Positions 1 to 9,645 of a DNA stretch of 64,000 bases are shown here, in pieces. The position numbers were made by a program, and so were the translations under genes. How positions within the stretch are numbered: position 1 is the stretch's first letter; each line of letters starts with the position of its first letter. Under the pieces are notes generated by a model. It was not told the DNA's origin. It made no database searches and saw nothing but the letters and a program-made list of their open reading frames with translations. This DNA is from Flavobacterium sp. NRK F7 (GTDB taxonomy: Bacteria > Bacteroidota > Bacteroidia > Flavobacteriales > Flavobacteriaceae): NCBI RefSeq assembly GCF_024054195.1, contig NZ_JAMXLB010000001.1, positions 1,977,624 through 2,041,623 of the forward strand, in the 5' to 3' direction.

Positions 1-162
1 ACAATTTTCCATGGAACCAAAATCTTCAATTACACCTTCATCAATCAATAAAAAAGCATGGTTTATAATTGGTAAAACCGACATATCTTTACCAGAAACT
101 TTCTCAATAGTTTCATTCCTTACTTGGACTAATTCTTTAATATTGATAAAAAGGGTGCGCAT
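1..162 (-). CDS. hutI: Imidazolonepropionase, N-terminal 54 codons (cut by window edge)
   Basis: Reading the minus strand from an ATG at 162 gives an open frame to the window edge that begins MRTLFINIKELVQ and contains VSGKDMSVLPIINHAFLLI and FGSMENC. This is the usual N-terminus of Bacteroidota imidazolonepropionase, the histidine-degradation enzyme that hydrolyses imidazolonepropionate to formiminoglutamate in the cytoplasm. The metal-binding and catalytic parts lie outside the window, so the identification rests on the N-terminal signature alone. It is divergent from corA, with about 70 bp of AT-rich DNA between them. Confidence 0.8.
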   Translation of the reverse strand, partial: MRTLFINIKELVQVRNETIEKVSGKDMSVLPIINHAFLLIDEGVIEDFGSMENC

Positions 163-233
163 ATTGTATTTTTTTCGTAAAAATAAGTACGTTTTTTTAA
201 AAACTACTACCTTTAGCTTTAAAACTGATTATT

Positions 234-1307
234 TTGAGAAAAATTAGCTATAAAAAAGGACGAAAAGTAAGTGTTTCCAACTTCGAATATACGGGTGTTT
301 ATACCGATAAAGGTTCTGATATGCAATTGTTTGTGTATAATGAAGATAAAGTTATAGAAGAACAGCATATTTCAGTGAAAAAATTTATGACGACCAAAGA
401 CCTTATTTTAAATAACTGGCTTAATATTCATGGTTTAAATGATGTTGAAGTGATTAAGTCTTTAGCAGAAGCCTTACAATTAAACACGATTATAGTTTCA
501 GATATTTTAAATATTTCTAGAGGTACTCGTTTGGATGAATTAGACGACACCTTATTTTTTAGTATCAAATCTATTTTACCAAACGATAGCGATGATAAGA
601 CGATTTTAATTGAACAAATTAGTTTTTTGTTACAAGATAATTTAATCATTTCTTTCCAAGAAAAAAGAGGTGATTTTTTTACACATATTAGAGAACGGTT
701 AAGAGAAAACACAGGAATTGTACGTAAAAAAAGAGTGGATTATTTATTATATCTCATGCTCGATTCCATTATTGAAAATTTTTATATTACTATTGAAAAT
801 AAAGAAAACGATATTGAAGCACTTTTATTGGCATCCAAAACTGCCGATAGTCCGATTATCATGCAGGATATTGAAAACTTAAGGGAGATTTTTCATATTT
901 TAAAGAGAGCTATTGTTCCTTTGCGTGATGCACTTTTCACCATCAAAACCATTAAAGAAGATGATGATTTTAATTGTATTGAGACTTCCAATTATATCTT
1001 TTTTGGAAGGTTACACCAAAAAGCATTGGAACTTTTAGAGCAAATTGATTATGATATGAAAAACTTGGACAGTGCGAGTAATTTTTTCTACACTGCTCAA
1101 AATCATAAGATGAATGAAGTTATGAAAACATTGACCGTAATTTCTTCTGTGTTTTTACCATTAACTTTTATTGTAGGCTTATATGGAATGAACTTCAAAT
1201 ACATTCCAGAACTGAATTATAAATATGGGTATTTCATCACTTTAGGCGTGATGTTTATTTTAGTAGTACTGATGTTGTACTATTTTAAAAAGAAAAGATG
1301 GTTTTAA
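234..1307 (+). CDS. corA: CorA family magnesium/cobalt transporter
   Basis: A 357-aa protein with a long soluble N-terminal domain (residues 1 to about 290) rich in charged helices, followed by two C-terminal membrane helices (about 297-317 and 328-350). The family signature GMN is at residues 318-320 in the loop after the first helix, and the protein ends in a basic KKKRWF tail, as expected for the inner-membrane pentameric Mg2+ channel. The start is a TTG at 234, chosen because MRKISYKKGRK resembles the usual start of flavobacterial CorA; the first internal ATG (about 321) would remove conserved sequence. A TACCTTTA -7-like box lies about 20 bp upstream. Its stop codon directly abuts the stop of fumC. 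Confidence 0.92.
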   Translation: MRKISYKKGRKVSVSNFEYTGVYTDKGSDMQLFVYNEDKVIEEQHISVKKFMTTKDLILNNWLNIHGLNDVEVIKSLAEALQLNTIIVSDILNISRGTRLDELDDTLFFSIKSILPNDSDDKTILIEQISFLLQDNLIISFQEKRGDFFTHIRERLRENTGIVRKKRVDYLLYLMLDSIIENFYITIENKENDIEALLLASKTADSPIIMQDIENLREIFHILKRAIVPLRDALFTIKTIKEDDDFNCIETSNYIFFGRLHQKALELLEQIDYDMKNLDSASNFFYTAQNHKMNEVMKTLTVISSVFLPLTFIVGLYGMNFKYIPELNYKYGYFITLGVMFILVVLMLYYFKKKRWF

Positions 1308-1318
1308 CTAAACCATCT
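1296..1318. terminator. Bidirectional hairpin spanning both stop codons of corA and fumC
   Basis: AGATGGTTT at 1296-1304 and AAACCATCT at 1310-1318 are perfect inverted repeats around the loop TAACT, which contains the corA TAA; the fumC stop straddles the loop and right arm. Flanking A-rich (left) and T-rich (right) sequence extends the stem imperfectly. The hairpin is therefore built from the last codons of both convergent genes. Confidence 0.7.
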
Positions 1319-2690
1319 CTTTTGGATTGACCCATTGATCAAAATCTTCTGCGGAAACATAACCTAAACGTACGGCTTCTTCCTTCAAAGTGGTGCCGTT
1401 TTTATGAGCTGTTTGTGCAATTTCTGCAGCTTTATAGTAGCCAATTTTTGTATTTAAAGCGGTAACTAGCATGAGTGAATTACGTACCAATTCTTCAATT
1501 CTTTTGTTATTTGGCTCAATACCTTCTGCGCAATTTTTGTTGAACGAATGCATGGCATCCCCTAATAAAGTAGCCGATTGAATAAAGTTTGAAATGAGCA
1601 TTGGTTTAAAAACGTTCAATTCATAATGTCCTTGTGTAGCACCAATAGTAACGGCTACATCATTTCCCATTACTTGAGCACATACCATAGTAACTGCTTC
1701 ACATTGTGTAGGGTTTACTTTTCCAGGCATAATTGAGGAACCAGGTTCATTTTCAGGTAATAAAATTTCACCAATTCCTGAACGTGGGCCTGAAGCCATC
1801 ATTCGGATATCGTTTGCAATTTTATTTAAGCTTACAGCAATTTGTTTCAAGGCAGCGTGACTTTGTACGATGGCATTATGCGAAGAAAGTGCTTCAAATT
1901 TATTAGGAGCTGTGATAAATGGGAGTCCCGTAAATTTGGATATATATTCGGCTACTAATTTATCGTAACCTTCAGGTGTGTTTAGCCCTGTACCCACAGC
2001 TGTTCCTCCTAAAGCTAATTCTGAAAGATAGCTTAAAGAAGCTTCTAAATTGTGCAAACCATTTTCTAGAAGTTGGGTATAACCTGAAAACTCTTGTCCT
2101 AAGGTAAGTGGAGTTGCATCCATTAAATGTGTACGACCAATTTTAACGATAGCTTCAAATTGTTTGGACTTATTTTCAAATGTCTTTTTTAATTCTTTTA
2201 AAGCGGGTATGGTATTTTCAACAAGTATTTTATAAGCTGCAATGTGCATTGCGGTAGGAAAGGTGTCATTTGAAGATTGGGATTTGTTCACATCATCATT
2301 GGCTTTTAAAACAGGAGCATCCTCCCATGTTTTTCCAACTAATTGTTGGGCTCGGTTTGCAATTACTTCATTAACATTCATGTTACTTTGTGTACCTGAA
2401 CCTGTTTGCCAAATTACCAAAGGAAAATGTTCGTTGAGATGATCTTGTAAGATTTCATCACAAACTTGACTAATTAAATCTCTTTTTTCAGTTGGAAGCA
2501 CACCTAAGTCGGTATTCGTATAAGCTGCCGCTTTTTTAAGATAGGCAAAAGCTTTAATAACTTCCATAGGCATAGAAGCTTCTGGACCAATTTTAAAATT
2601 AGTTTTAGATCGTTGTGTTTGAGCACCCCATAACTTTTCTTCTGGTACTTGAACTTCGCCTAATGTATCTCTTTCAATTCTATATTTCAT
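1308..2690 (-). CDS. fumC: Class II fumarate hydratase
   Basis: A 460-aa, full-length iron-independent fumarase that interconverts fumarate and L-malate in the TCA cycle. It opens with [24 protein letters not shown], a typical class II start, carries the substrate-contacting [14 protein letters not shown] stretch at about residue 95, the [20 protein letters not shown] region, and the superfamily signature [11 protein letters not shown] near residue 317 in the flexible loop that holds the catalytic serine. The protein is expected to be a homotetramer. The gene is monocistronic, convergent with corA with no intervening base. Confidence 0.97.
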   Translation of the reverse strand: MKYRIERDTLGEVQVPEEKLWGAQTQRSKTNFKIGPEASMPMEVIKAFAYLKKAAAYTNTDLGVLPTEKRDLISQVCDEILQDHLNEHFPLVIWQTGSGTQSNMNVNEVIANRAQQLVGKTWEDAPVLKANDDVNKSQSSNDTFPTAMHIAAYKILVENTIPALKELKKTFENKSKQFEAIVKIGRTHLMDATPLTLGQEFSGYTQLLENGLHNLEASLSYLSELALGGTAVGTGLNTPEGYDKLVAEYISKFTGLPFITAPNKFEALSSHNAIVQSHAALKQIAVSLNKIANDIRMMASGPRSGIGEILLPENEPGSSIMPGKVNPTQCEAVTMVCAQVMGNDVAVTIGATQGHYELNVFKPMLISNFIQSATLLGDAMHSFNKNCAEGIEPNNKRIEELVRNSLMLVTALNTKIGYYKAAEIAQTAHKNGTTLKEEAVRLGYVSAEDFDQWVNPKEMV

Positions 2691-2761
2691 ACTCTTTTTC
2701 TAGTTGTTTTTATAAAATTACAATTTATGCATTGGCTATCGAAATAAAAACTGTTATTATA

Positions 2762-2792
2762 TTGCTAAAAAAAATAATTCCTATTATCTTTG
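2762..2792 (+). promoter_or_regulatory. Bacteroidota-type promoter for the 55-aa membrane protein
   Basis: TTG at 2762-2764 is followed after 20 bp by TATCTTTG at 2785-2792, matching the -33 TTG / -7 TAnnTTTG consensus of the Bacteroidota primary sigma factor. The ATG of the small gene is 27 bp downstream. Confidence 0.7.
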
Positions 2793-2818
2793 GCAAGAAT
2801 TCATAAATTCCGGAAAAC

Positions 2819-2986
2819 ATGTTTGAATTTGATCAGTACTTAGGTTTTTTACTTTTCTTAACCATTTTAACCATTGGTTTTTGGTTAATGATATTTTTAG
2901 CATCATTTGTACCTTATTGGTTAGGTGGCGCTATTTTTGAATTAATCAAAGAAAAAAGAGCTAAAAAACAAACGGAACAAGAATAA
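2819..2986 (+). CDS. Small single-pass membrane protein (55 aa), unknown function
   Basis: A 55-codon frame beginning MFEFDQYLGFLL with a hydrophobic helix over about residues 8-33 and a charged cytoplasm-like tail (ELIKEKRAKKQTEQE). It is preceded by a good promoter (2762-2792) and followed by a strong terminator hairpin, so it forms a complete transcription unit although it is too short for usual length filters. I do not recognise a family. The tail composition suggests the positively charged C-terminus stays inside. It sits between the divergent fumC and the convergent outer-membrane protein gene. Confidence 0.7.
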   Translation: MFEFDQYLGFLLFLTILTIGFWLMIFLASFVPYWLGGAIFELIKEKRAKKQTEQE

Positions 2987-3012
2987 TTAGGATTGTTTCA
3001 AAAATAAAAAAA

Positions 3013-3037
3013 GGACTGCAATTGCAGTCCTTTTTTT
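3013..3037. terminator. Bidirectional rho-independent terminator
   Basis: Perfect 9+9 palindrome GGACTGCAA/TTGCAGTCC at 3013-3030, flanked by an A-run upstream and seven T downstream. It serves both the small membrane protein gene and the minus-strand outer-membrane protein gene. Confidence 0.85.
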
Positions 3038-3040
3038 ATG

Positions 3041-5506
3041 TTATCCCATGAATTCATCACCACCACCATCATCTGGTCTTTTTTGATTATCACGTTCATT
3101 TTTCTTTTTATTGAAACGATAAGTAAACGAAAGGTTAATTTGTCTTTGTCTCCATTGAAATTCAGAAGTACTAATTACGGTTGGTAAATTAACTTCAGAA
3201 CGTCTTTTTCTAGAATTAAGTAAATCGCTAACGTTTAAGGCAATTGTACCTTTGTCTTTTAAAATATCTTTGCTAAATGCTAAATTAATACTCGTCATAG
3301 ATAAAGTTTTACCTTGTGCATTCGTTTGAGGTGCCATGTAAAAAGCATTGGCTTGCCAATCGATATTATAAGGTAAATTAATTTTTGAAGAGATTCTACT
3401 GAACCAACTAGTAGCTGTATTATCAAAGTTTTGTATCACTAGTTCATCTGAAGAATTGATATAACTATAATCTCCTTTCGTTTCATTTCTGAATAGGTTG
3501 AAGTTGGCATTTAATTTCCACCATTTATATGGAGAATAATTTACATTAAATTCAAAACCAGCTCTAATTTCAGTTGCTAAATTGATAGGTGTAGATTCAA
3601 TAACAGGAACTCCTTCTACAAATAAGCCAGATTCTCTTCTAATAAATTGGAAAGAATCATCAGTTAAATTAACATAAGCTGAAGTATTAAAAGTTACTTT
3701 CTTCCATCTTTTTAAATACCCTAAATCAAAGGCATTTGTGTAAGCAGGATTTAAATCTGGATTACCTCTAAAAATATTAATTCTACTAGAATAGCTTGAA
3801 AATGGATTTAAGAAACGACCTCTAGGTCTATTAATTCTTTTACTATAACTTAAACTAATGTTGCTACTTTCTGAAAATTCATAATTTAAAGTAGCAGTAG
3901 GGAAGAAGTTATTGTATTTTTTAGTATTATAATCATTAGAAGAGATAGAGTTTACTTCAATATTACTGTCTTCAAAACGAACTCCTAAGAAATAGGAAAA
4001 TTTATTAATTTTAGATCCATATTGCATGTAAAAAGCATTTACATATTCTTTGTATTCTAATAAATTAGAGTAGATGTCATTACGAACCCAATTTCCTGAT
4101 GTATCCAAGGAGTCGATTTCAAAATCAGTTATGTTTTTTTGAAAGTTACCTCTGTAACCTGCTTCAAATCGTGCATCTTTTCCAATAGGCAATACATAAT
4201 CTGTTTGAAAAAGATTACGTTGTTGATTTTCAGGATTTAAGGTTCTTTCGATAAGTACATTTGGGTCACCAATAATTTGATCATAAATAGTAGAATTATC
4301 TCTTTCTCTGTTTTGAGAAAAGGCCATATCTACTGTTAATTTATGATCTTCTTTTTTAAAGTTTTTTGTGAAATTTGTTGCATATTCAAATGTGAAATCT
4401 TTACTGTTTTGATTGTTTAAACGATTTCTAGTGAATGTGGGGTTTCTATTGGCATCATAATTATAGAAAAACACATTATCTGGATTTTCTCCTCTACCAT
4501 TTTGAATGGTTAAAGAATTTGTCCAAGAGGTTGATTTATCTAAAAATAATTCAATACCAAAATTGGAATTGTAACCTTTATTTAAACGTTCATTAGTTCT
4601 TCTTTCTTCCAAAAAAATACTGTTTGGATTAGCTGATGCAGTTGTATAATAGGAATCAGTTGAAGAGTTTCCTAAACTGGTTCTATAATTGTAACCAATA
4701 TTAGAAAATAAATTGAATTTTTCACTTCTAAAATTGATGCTTGAGTTTAAGCCATAGGTTTCCGGGTCTCCAATAGTTCCTACAAAAGAACCGTTCAAAC
4801 CTTGTGCTTTACCTTTACGAAGTACAATATTAATAATTCCACCACCACCTTCAGCATCATAACGAGCAGATGGATTTGTAATCACTTCTACCTTTTCAAC
4901 AGCATCTGCTGGAAGCATTTTTAAAGCATCTGCAATATTAATACCCGCTAAGCCAGAAGGTTTACCATCAATTAATATACGTACATTTTCATTGCCTCTA
5001 AGTGCAACGGTACCTTCAGGGTCAACAGTTACTGATGGTACATTATCTAAAACATCACTTACTGTTCCTCCTTTAACCATCATATCTTTTCCTACATTGT
5101 AGACTTTTTTATCTAATTTAATTTCTACAGTAGAGCGTTCTGCAATGACTTCTACAGCTGCTAATTGAGCAATATCTGCTTCTAAATAAATAGTTCCAAA
5201 ATCAGTATTGGTATTGTAGGTCTTATTTTTAAATTCGACTGTTTTAAAGGAGATGTACTCAAAACGAACATTATAAGTTCCTGAAGGAACCTCGAATTTA
5301 AAATTACCTTCCATATCGGTTACGCCACCGTTTAATTTCTCAGGATTTTTAGCATCTTGAAATACAACAGTAGCATATTCTAAAGGTAAAGTGGTTCCTT
5401 TTTCAAAGATTTTACCAGTAATTGTAATTTTTTTTAAATCTGGTTTTTGGGCAAAAGCCAGTGTTGTCAATAGGAATAGGGCGAAAATTTGTAGTCTTTT
5501 AAGCAT
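3041..5506 (-). CDS. Outer-membrane beta-barrel protein, TonB-dependent-receptor family with carboxypeptidase-regulatory N-domain
   Basis: An 821-aa protein with a clear signal peptide (MLKRLQIFALFLLTTLAFAQ), an N-terminal carboxypeptidase-regulatory-like domain (about residues 25-105, ITGKIFEKGT...LPLEYATVVF), a plug-like domain (about 125-225, containing VSDVLDNVPSVTVDPEG and VRILIDGKPSG), and a long C-terminal region of alternating aromatic beta strands typical of a 16 to 22-strand barrel. This is the outer-membrane beta-barrel family common in Flavobacteriia. The substrate cannot be inferred, because there is no SusD-like partner next to it. A CAAATTTA (reverse TAAATTTG) -7 box lies upstream at 5536-5543. 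Confidence 0.9.
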   Translation of the reverse strand: MLKRLQIFALFLLTTLAFAQKPDLKKITITGKIFEKGTTLPLEYATVVFQDAKNPEKLNGGVTDMEGNFKFEVPSGTYNVRFEYISFKTVEFKNKTYNTNTDFGTIYLEADIAQLAAVEVIAERSTVEIKLDKKVYNVGKDMMVKGGTVSDVLDNVPSVTVDPEGTVALRGNENVRILIDGKPSGLAGINIADALKMLPADAVEKVEVITNPSARYDAEGGGGIINIVLRKGKAQGLNGSFVGTIGDPETYGLNSSINFRSEKFNLFSNIGYNYRTSLGNSSTDSYYTTASANPNSIFLEERRTNERLNKGYNSNFGIELFLDKSTSWTNSLTIQNGRGENPDNVFFYNYDANRNPTFTRNRLNNQNSKDFTFEYATNFTKNFKKEDHKLTVDMAFSQNRERDNSTIYDQIIGDPNVLIERTLNPENQQRNLFQTDYVLPIGKDARFEAGYRGNFQKNITDFEIDSLDTSGNWVRNDIYSNLLEYKEYVNAFYMQYGSKINKFSYFLGVRFEDSNIEVNSISSNDYNTKKYNNFFPTATLNYEFSESSNISLSYSKRINRPRGRFLNPFSSYSSRINIFRGNPDLNPAYTNAFDLGYLKRWKKVTFNTSAYVNLTDDSFQFIRRESGLFVEGVPVIESTPINLATEIRAGFEFNVNYSPYKWWKLNANFNLFRNETKGDYSYINSSDELVIQNFDNTATSWFSRISSKINLPYNIDWQANAFYMAPQTNAQGKTLSMTSINLAFSKDILKDKGTIALNVSDLLNSRKRRSEVNLPTVISTSEFQWRQRQINLSFTYRFNKKKNERDNQKRPDDGGGDEFMG

Positions 5507-5535
5507 GATTAATTTAATATTTCCATATAAGACAG

Positions 5536-5543
5536 CAAATTTA
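5536..5543 (-). promoter_or_regulatory. -7 box upstream of the outer-membrane protein gene
   Basis: Minus-strand TAAATTTG, 30 bp before the ATG at 5506. A TTG on the minus strand (5568-5570) is 24 bp away, a little longer than the ideal spacing. Confidence 0.5.
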
Positions 5544-5586
5544 GACTTAGGTTTAAGCTACATTTCCCAATTGTTTGTTAAATATT

Positions 5587-5928
5587 TCATAGTATTTTGT
5601 TAACAAGTTCTTTAGGTCTTGCAATAACGGCTTTATCTCCATTAACAACAATAGGCCTTTCTATAAGTTTAGGATGTAATAACATGGCTTCAATAATAGC
5701 GTTGTCTGATAGTTCCTTACCTCTATATTCTTCAATCCATATTTTTTCTTTGGTGCGAACTAATTCTATGGGTTGAATATTTAATTTTTTAATTACACTT
5801 GTTAATTCTTCTTTGGTAAAAGGTTCGTCTAAATATTTTCGAATAGCAAAGGGTTGGTCAATTTGTTCAATAATAGCTAAGCCCTCTCTTGATTTAGTAC
5901 ATCTTGGGTTGTGATAAATTGTAATCAT
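5587..5928 (-). CDS. arsC: ArsC-family arsenate reductase (glutaredoxin type)
   Basis: A 113-aa thioredoxin-fold protein starting MITIYHNPRCTKSREGL, with the nucleophilic Cys at position 10 in the family context NPRCxKSR. Arginines of the ArsC active site are recognisable in VRTKE, IERPIV and IARPKE. The length matches the family (110-140 aa). The family reduces arsenate using glutathione and glutaredoxin, but many homologues (YffB/Spx-like) have no arsenic role; no arsenite pump or ArsR is adjacent, so arsenic resistance is uncertain. The gene lies alone between the barrel gene and a divergent CPBP gene. Confidence 0.85.
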   Translation of the reverse strand: MITIYHNPRCTKSREGLAIIEQIDQPFAIRKYLDEPFTKEELTSVIKKLNIQPIELVRTKEKIWIEEYRGKELSDNAIIEAMLLHPKLIERPIVVNGDKAVIARPKELVNKIL

Positions 5929-6004
5929 TGTTTTTTAATTTTATGCAAAGAAAAAGATATTATATTTTGTAACAAAATATGTAACTTTAACCCTAAAAGA
6001 AATT

Positions 6005-6895
6005 ATGTATCTAGAACAAGTTAAAAAATTTACTTCTAATCCTATTTTATATTTTGTTTTACCAGTAGCTTTTTTACTATTGATGATAGCCAATTATGTT
6101 TTTAGTATGGATGTTGATACCAATAAAGTTATCAATCAATTAATTGAACAAGTAGGAGTAAACGTTGCTTTTGTATTAATGATAGCTCCTTTATCGGTAG
6201 GACTTTTTTTTGTGTGGTTTTGGGTGAAAATAATTCAACGTCAATCAATTACAAGCTTAACAACTTCTAGAAAAAAAGTAGATTTTAAACGTATTTTCTT
6301 TTCCTTTTTTCTTTGGGCAAGTATCACCATCGTAATGACTTATATTGCCTATGCAATAGAGCCAGAAAATTTTGTAGTAAACTTTAAACCTAAAAAGTTT
6401 TTATTATTTCTTTGTTTGGCTATCATTTTAATTCCGTTGCAAACTAGTTTTGAAGAATATTTATTTAGAGGTAATTTAATGCAAGGGTTAGCATTGGTTA
6501 CTAAAAGCAGATTACTTTCTTTGTTACTTCCTGCTATTTTATTTGGTTTAATGCACATGGCGAACCCTGAAGTTGTAAAAATTGGGCTTATTATTATGAT
6601 TTATTATATAGGAACGGGTTTGTTTTTAGGCATTCTTACCATCATGGATGAAGGTTTGGAACTCGCTTTAGGATTTCATGCAGCTAATAATTTGATAGGA
6701 GCTTTATTAGTAACGGCAGACTGGACAGCTTTTCAAACGCATTCTATTTTGAAAGATGTTTCAGAACCTTCGGGTTCTTTTGAGATAATTCTCCCTATCT
6801 TTGTGATATTCCCCATTCTACTTTTTATTTTTTCTAAAATCTACAAATGGAAAAACTGGAAACAAAAGTTAACAGGAACGATAGATTTAAATTAA
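6005..6895 (+). CDS. CPBP-family intramembrane glutamic endopeptidase
   Basis: A 296-aa polytopic membrane protein with about seven to eight hydrophobic segments. It shows the three CPBP (Rce1/Abi) motifs: EExxxR (E150 E151, R155 in FEEYLFRGNLM), FxxxH (H184 in FGLMHMANP), and a third histidine/asparagine motif (H225 in GFHAANNLIG). These residues form the intramembrane protease site. Known members process prenylated proteins or bacteriocins, but the substrate here is unknown. The gene is followed after 10 bp by menE on the same strand, so the two are probably cotranscribed, although a functional link is not obvious. Confidence 0.92.
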   Translation: MYLEQVKKFTSNPILYFVLPVAFLLLMIANYVFSMDVDTNKVINQLIEQVGVNVAFVLMIAPLSVGLFFVWFWVKIIQRQSITSLTTSRKKVDFKRIFFSFFLWASITIVMTYIAYAIEPENFVVNFKPKKFLLFLCLAIILIPLQTSFEEYLFRGNLMQGLALVTKSRLLSLLLPAILFGLMHMANPEVVKIGLIIMIYYIGTGLFLGILTIMDEGLELALGFHAANNLIGALLVTADWTAFQTHSILKDVSEPSGSFEIILPIFVIFPILLFIFSKIYKWKNWKQKLTGTIDLN

Positions 6896-6905
6896 ATTAA
6901 ATAGT

Positions 6906-7976
6906 ATGGAACACACTTTAGTTTTAGACCAATTGACTCATAAAAATGTTCATAATCAATTCAAGTTAAATGGCTACCATTTGAATTATGACGATATGTG
7001 TCGTGTAGCGTATAGTTTTATCAAAGAAGGGGATGAATATGAAAAGCATATTGGTAGTTTTTTATTAGAATGGTTGGATGATGATTTGTATATTGAGGTA
7101 GAAACTTCAGGCACTACAGGAACCCCAAAAGTTATTCGACTGGAAAAAAGAGCCATGATACAATCAGCATTGGCAACAGGAGATTTTTTTGGATTAGAAC
7201 CAGGTAATAAAGCATTATTGTGTTTGTCGGCTAAATATATTGCTGGTAAAATGATGTTAGTTAGAGCACTTATTTTAGGATTATCTCTAGATATTACAAC
7301 TGTTGATGGAAATCCTTTAGCCTATAATGAGGAAAAATATGACTTTGCTGCGATGGTTCCATTGCAAGTTGAAAATTCCTTAGATAAATTAAAACAAATC
7401 AAAAAGATAATTATTGGTGGAGCTCCCGTTTCTAAATCATTGGTAGAAAAGCTTAAAAAGAAAAAAATAAATGCTTTCGAGACCTATGGCATGACTGAAA
7501 CGATAACGCATGTGGCTGCTAAAAAAGTTGGTGAAAAAGCCTTTAAAATCTTACCTAATATTATCATTTCAAAAGATGAGCGTGATTGTTTAGTCATTCA
7601 AGCACCTAAAATTATTTCTGAAAAAATTGTTACCAATGATATAGTGGAAATCATATCAGAAAATGAATTCATTTGGTTAGGACGCTTTGATAGTGTGATT
7701 AATAGTGGCGGTGTTAAATTATTTCCCGAACAAATTGAAATTAAACTACAAGATGTAATTTCAGAACGTTATTTCATTACCAGTTTACCAGATGAAAAAT
7801 TAGGTCAAAAAGTAATTTTAGTTATTGAAGGAGCATCAAAAGAAATACCATCCACAGTTTTTGAGGCATTGGATAAATTTGAAAAGCCGAAGGAAATCTA
7901 TTTTGTACCTCACTTTGTTGAAACAAAAACGGGTAAACTCAACCGATTACAAACATTGGAACTAATAAAACAATAA
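6906..7976 (+). CDS. menE: O-succinylbenzoate-CoA ligase (menaquinone synthesis), AMP-binding enzyme
   Basis: A 356-aa short ANL-superfamily adenylate-forming enzyme. It has the P-loop-like SGTTGTPK at about residues 69-76, the ETYGMTETITHVA motif at about 193-205, the hinge aspartate in WLGRFDSVINSGGVKLFPEQIE (about 257-278), and the C-terminal lysine context KTGKLNRLQTLEL. The compact length and sequence are those of Bacteroidota MenE, which activates o-succinylbenzoate for 1,4-dihydroxy-2-naphthoyl-CoA formation. The rest of the men pathway is not in this window, so the substrate is inferred from family resemblance. It is translated 10 bp after the CPBP gene. Confidence 0.85.
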   Translation: MEHTLVLDQLTHKNVHNQFKLNGYHLNYDDMCRVAYSFIKEGDEYEKHIGSFLLEWLDDDLYIEVETSGTTGTPKVIRLEKRAMIQSALATGDFFGLEPGNKALLCLSAKYIAGKMMLVRALILGLSLDITTVDGNPLAYNEEKYDFAAMVPLQVENSLDKLKQIKKIIIGGAPVSKSLVEKLKKKKINAFETYGMTETITHVAAKKVGEKAFKILPNIIISKDERDCLVIQAPKIISEKIVTNDIVEIISENEFIWLGRFDSVINSGGVKLFPEQIEIKLQDVISERYFITSLPDEKLGQKVILVIEGASKEIPSTVFEALDKFEKPKEIYFVPHFVETKTGKLNRLQTLELIKQ

Positions 7977-7988
7977 TTTTAAATTAGA

Positions 7989-9608
7989 TTATAAATTAGT
8001 GGTAATAAAAAAATGAGTGGTTAATACATTTATATCTTTAGTGTCTTTCACCACTGTTGTTGCTTTTTGCCATTCATTAGTAGCGTTTAAGCGAATTTTT
8101 TTCTCGCCAATGACAACATCAACGGGCATCGAAAAATTAGGTTCTTCAGTAATCCATCTGTATTGGAAGCTTTTTTTGTGTTTTTTAATTTCTAGTCTTG
8201 GAATAGTAGTGTACTTTAAATATTGATGAAACACAGCCGTTAAATCAAGTCCCGTTTCTTTATTGAAAAAATCGATAACCGTTTGTGTGTCTATAATTTT
8301 CTTTTTAAAAGTGTTGGAATATTTTAATAGAATTGACCACCATTTACTATCATCATTTACCACATGTCGTAAGGTATTTAATAGTAAAGCACCTTTGTAA
8401 TACATATCACTACTTCCTTCGTTATTAACTCCAAATTGACCAATAATAGGCTTGTCATTTTGTACATTTTTAGCTTGTCCGTTAATGTATTTTAGAGCGG
8501 CATCATAGCCTTTTTGACACTCGATAAAGACCGTTTCGCTGTAAGTTGTAAACCCTTCATGAATCCACATATCGGCAATATCTTTACTAGTAACACTATT
8601 TCCAAACCATTCGTGACCCGTTTCATGAATGATGATAAAATCGAAATTCATACCTTCACCTGTCCCTGATAAATCCATACCTAAATATCCTTTTTTGTAT
8701 TTATTACCATAAGCGACAGCACTTTGATGTTCCATTCCTAAATAAGGAGTCTCGACTAATTTATAACCGTCTTCCCAAAAGGGATATTGTCCAAATTTTT
8801 CCTGAAAACAGGCCATCATTGGTTTTACATCTGCATCAAAATGAGCGATAGCTTTGTCTTTATTTTCTCTTAAAACATAGTAGTCTAAGTCTAAGTTTTC
8901 TATTTCATCATGGATGTGAATGTAATCGGCAATATTAACGGTAATGGTGTAGTTGTTGATTGGGTTTTTTACTTCCCAATCCCAGCGCGTATAAGCGTCA
9001 CCTACCGCTTCTTTTTTGATAAAACGTCCATTAGATACGTTCATTAAACCATTGGGAACAGCCACTTTAACAGAAGCACCTAAATCGGGTTCATCGGTTT
9101 GAGAGTCTTTTACAGGATACCATAAACTCGCTCCAGTTCCTTGTACAGCCACTGCAATAAATGGTTTGCCATTACTGTCTTTTTTAAATACAAAGCCACC
9201 ATCCCAAGGGGCGTTTTTTGCAATTTTAGGATTTCCAGAATAGTAAAAACGTACTTTTTCAGTGGCATTTTTTGCTAATTCATTTGGAAAACTTACAAAA
9301 ACAGCATCATAATCTCTTTTGTAGGTTAGTTTTGTAGTTTTCCATACAATAGAATCCACTTTCATATTGTCAAATAAATCCAATTGTATTTTTTTTGTAG
9401 GTTCCACTACTTTAAAAGTAATGTCGTTATAGCCCACAATACTTTTTTCGTCTGGGTTAATTTTAATATTCAAATCATAGCGTTGCACATCAAAGCAATT
9501 TCTTTCAAAACGGAGTCCTCCATGCAAAGAGTCTCTACGAGTAAAGTTTTGTGCTGTGGTGTTTTGGTAAACCAATATAAATAAGCTTATGATAAGTAGT
9601 TTTTTCAT
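7989..9608 (-). CDS. M1-family zinc metallopeptidase (aminopeptidase), exported
   Basis: The zinc site is HETGH (H328 E329, H332) followed by a second Glu at position 351 in WIHEGFTTYSE, i.e. the M1 HExxH-x18-E arrangement. I place the start at 9608 because MKKLLIISLFILVYQNTTAQ is a proper signal peptide; the upstream in-frame ATG at 9665 would add 19 residues and overlap the preceding gene. The N-terminal beta-sandwich domain spans about residues 30-220 and the catalytic thermolysin-like domain about 225-470. The expected location is periplasm or outer membrane, where it would trim peptides. The gene lies 37 bp downstream of the pseudouridine synthase gene and may be cotranscribed with it. 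Confidence 0.92.
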   Translation of the reverse strand: MKKLLIISLFILVYQNTTAQNFTRRDSLHGGLRFERNCFDVQRYDLNIKINPDEKSIVGYNDITFKVVEPTKKIQLDLFDNMKVDSIVWKTTKLTYKRDYDAVFVSFPNELAKNATEKVRFYYSGNPKIAKNAPWDGGFVFKKDSNGKPFIAVAVQGTGASLWYPVKDSQTDEPDLGASVKVAVPNGLMNVSNGRFIKKEAVGDAYTRWDWEVKNPINNYTITVNIADYIHIHDEIENLDLDYYVLRENKDKAIAHFDADVKPMMACFQEKFGQYPFWEDGYKLVETPYLGMEHQSAVAYGNKYKKGYLGMDLSGTGEGMNFDFIIIHETGHEWFGNSVTSKDIADMWIHEGFTTYSETVFIECQKGYDAALKYINGQAKNVQNDKPIIGQFGVNNEGSSDMYYKGALLLNTLRHVVNDDSKWWSILLKYSNTFKKKIIDTQTVIDFFNKETGLDLTAVFHQYLKYTTIPRLEIKKHKKSFQYRWITEEPNFSMPVDVVIGEKKIRLNATNEWQKATTVVKDTKDINVLTTHFFITTNL

Positions 9609-9645
9609 TTTTTCTTGATAGGTTGTATTGTAAGTAGCAGTGTAA

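Noticed and set aside
21..233. A plus-strand gene before corA
   Set aside because: It is antisense to the clear hutI start and the translation is not protein-like.
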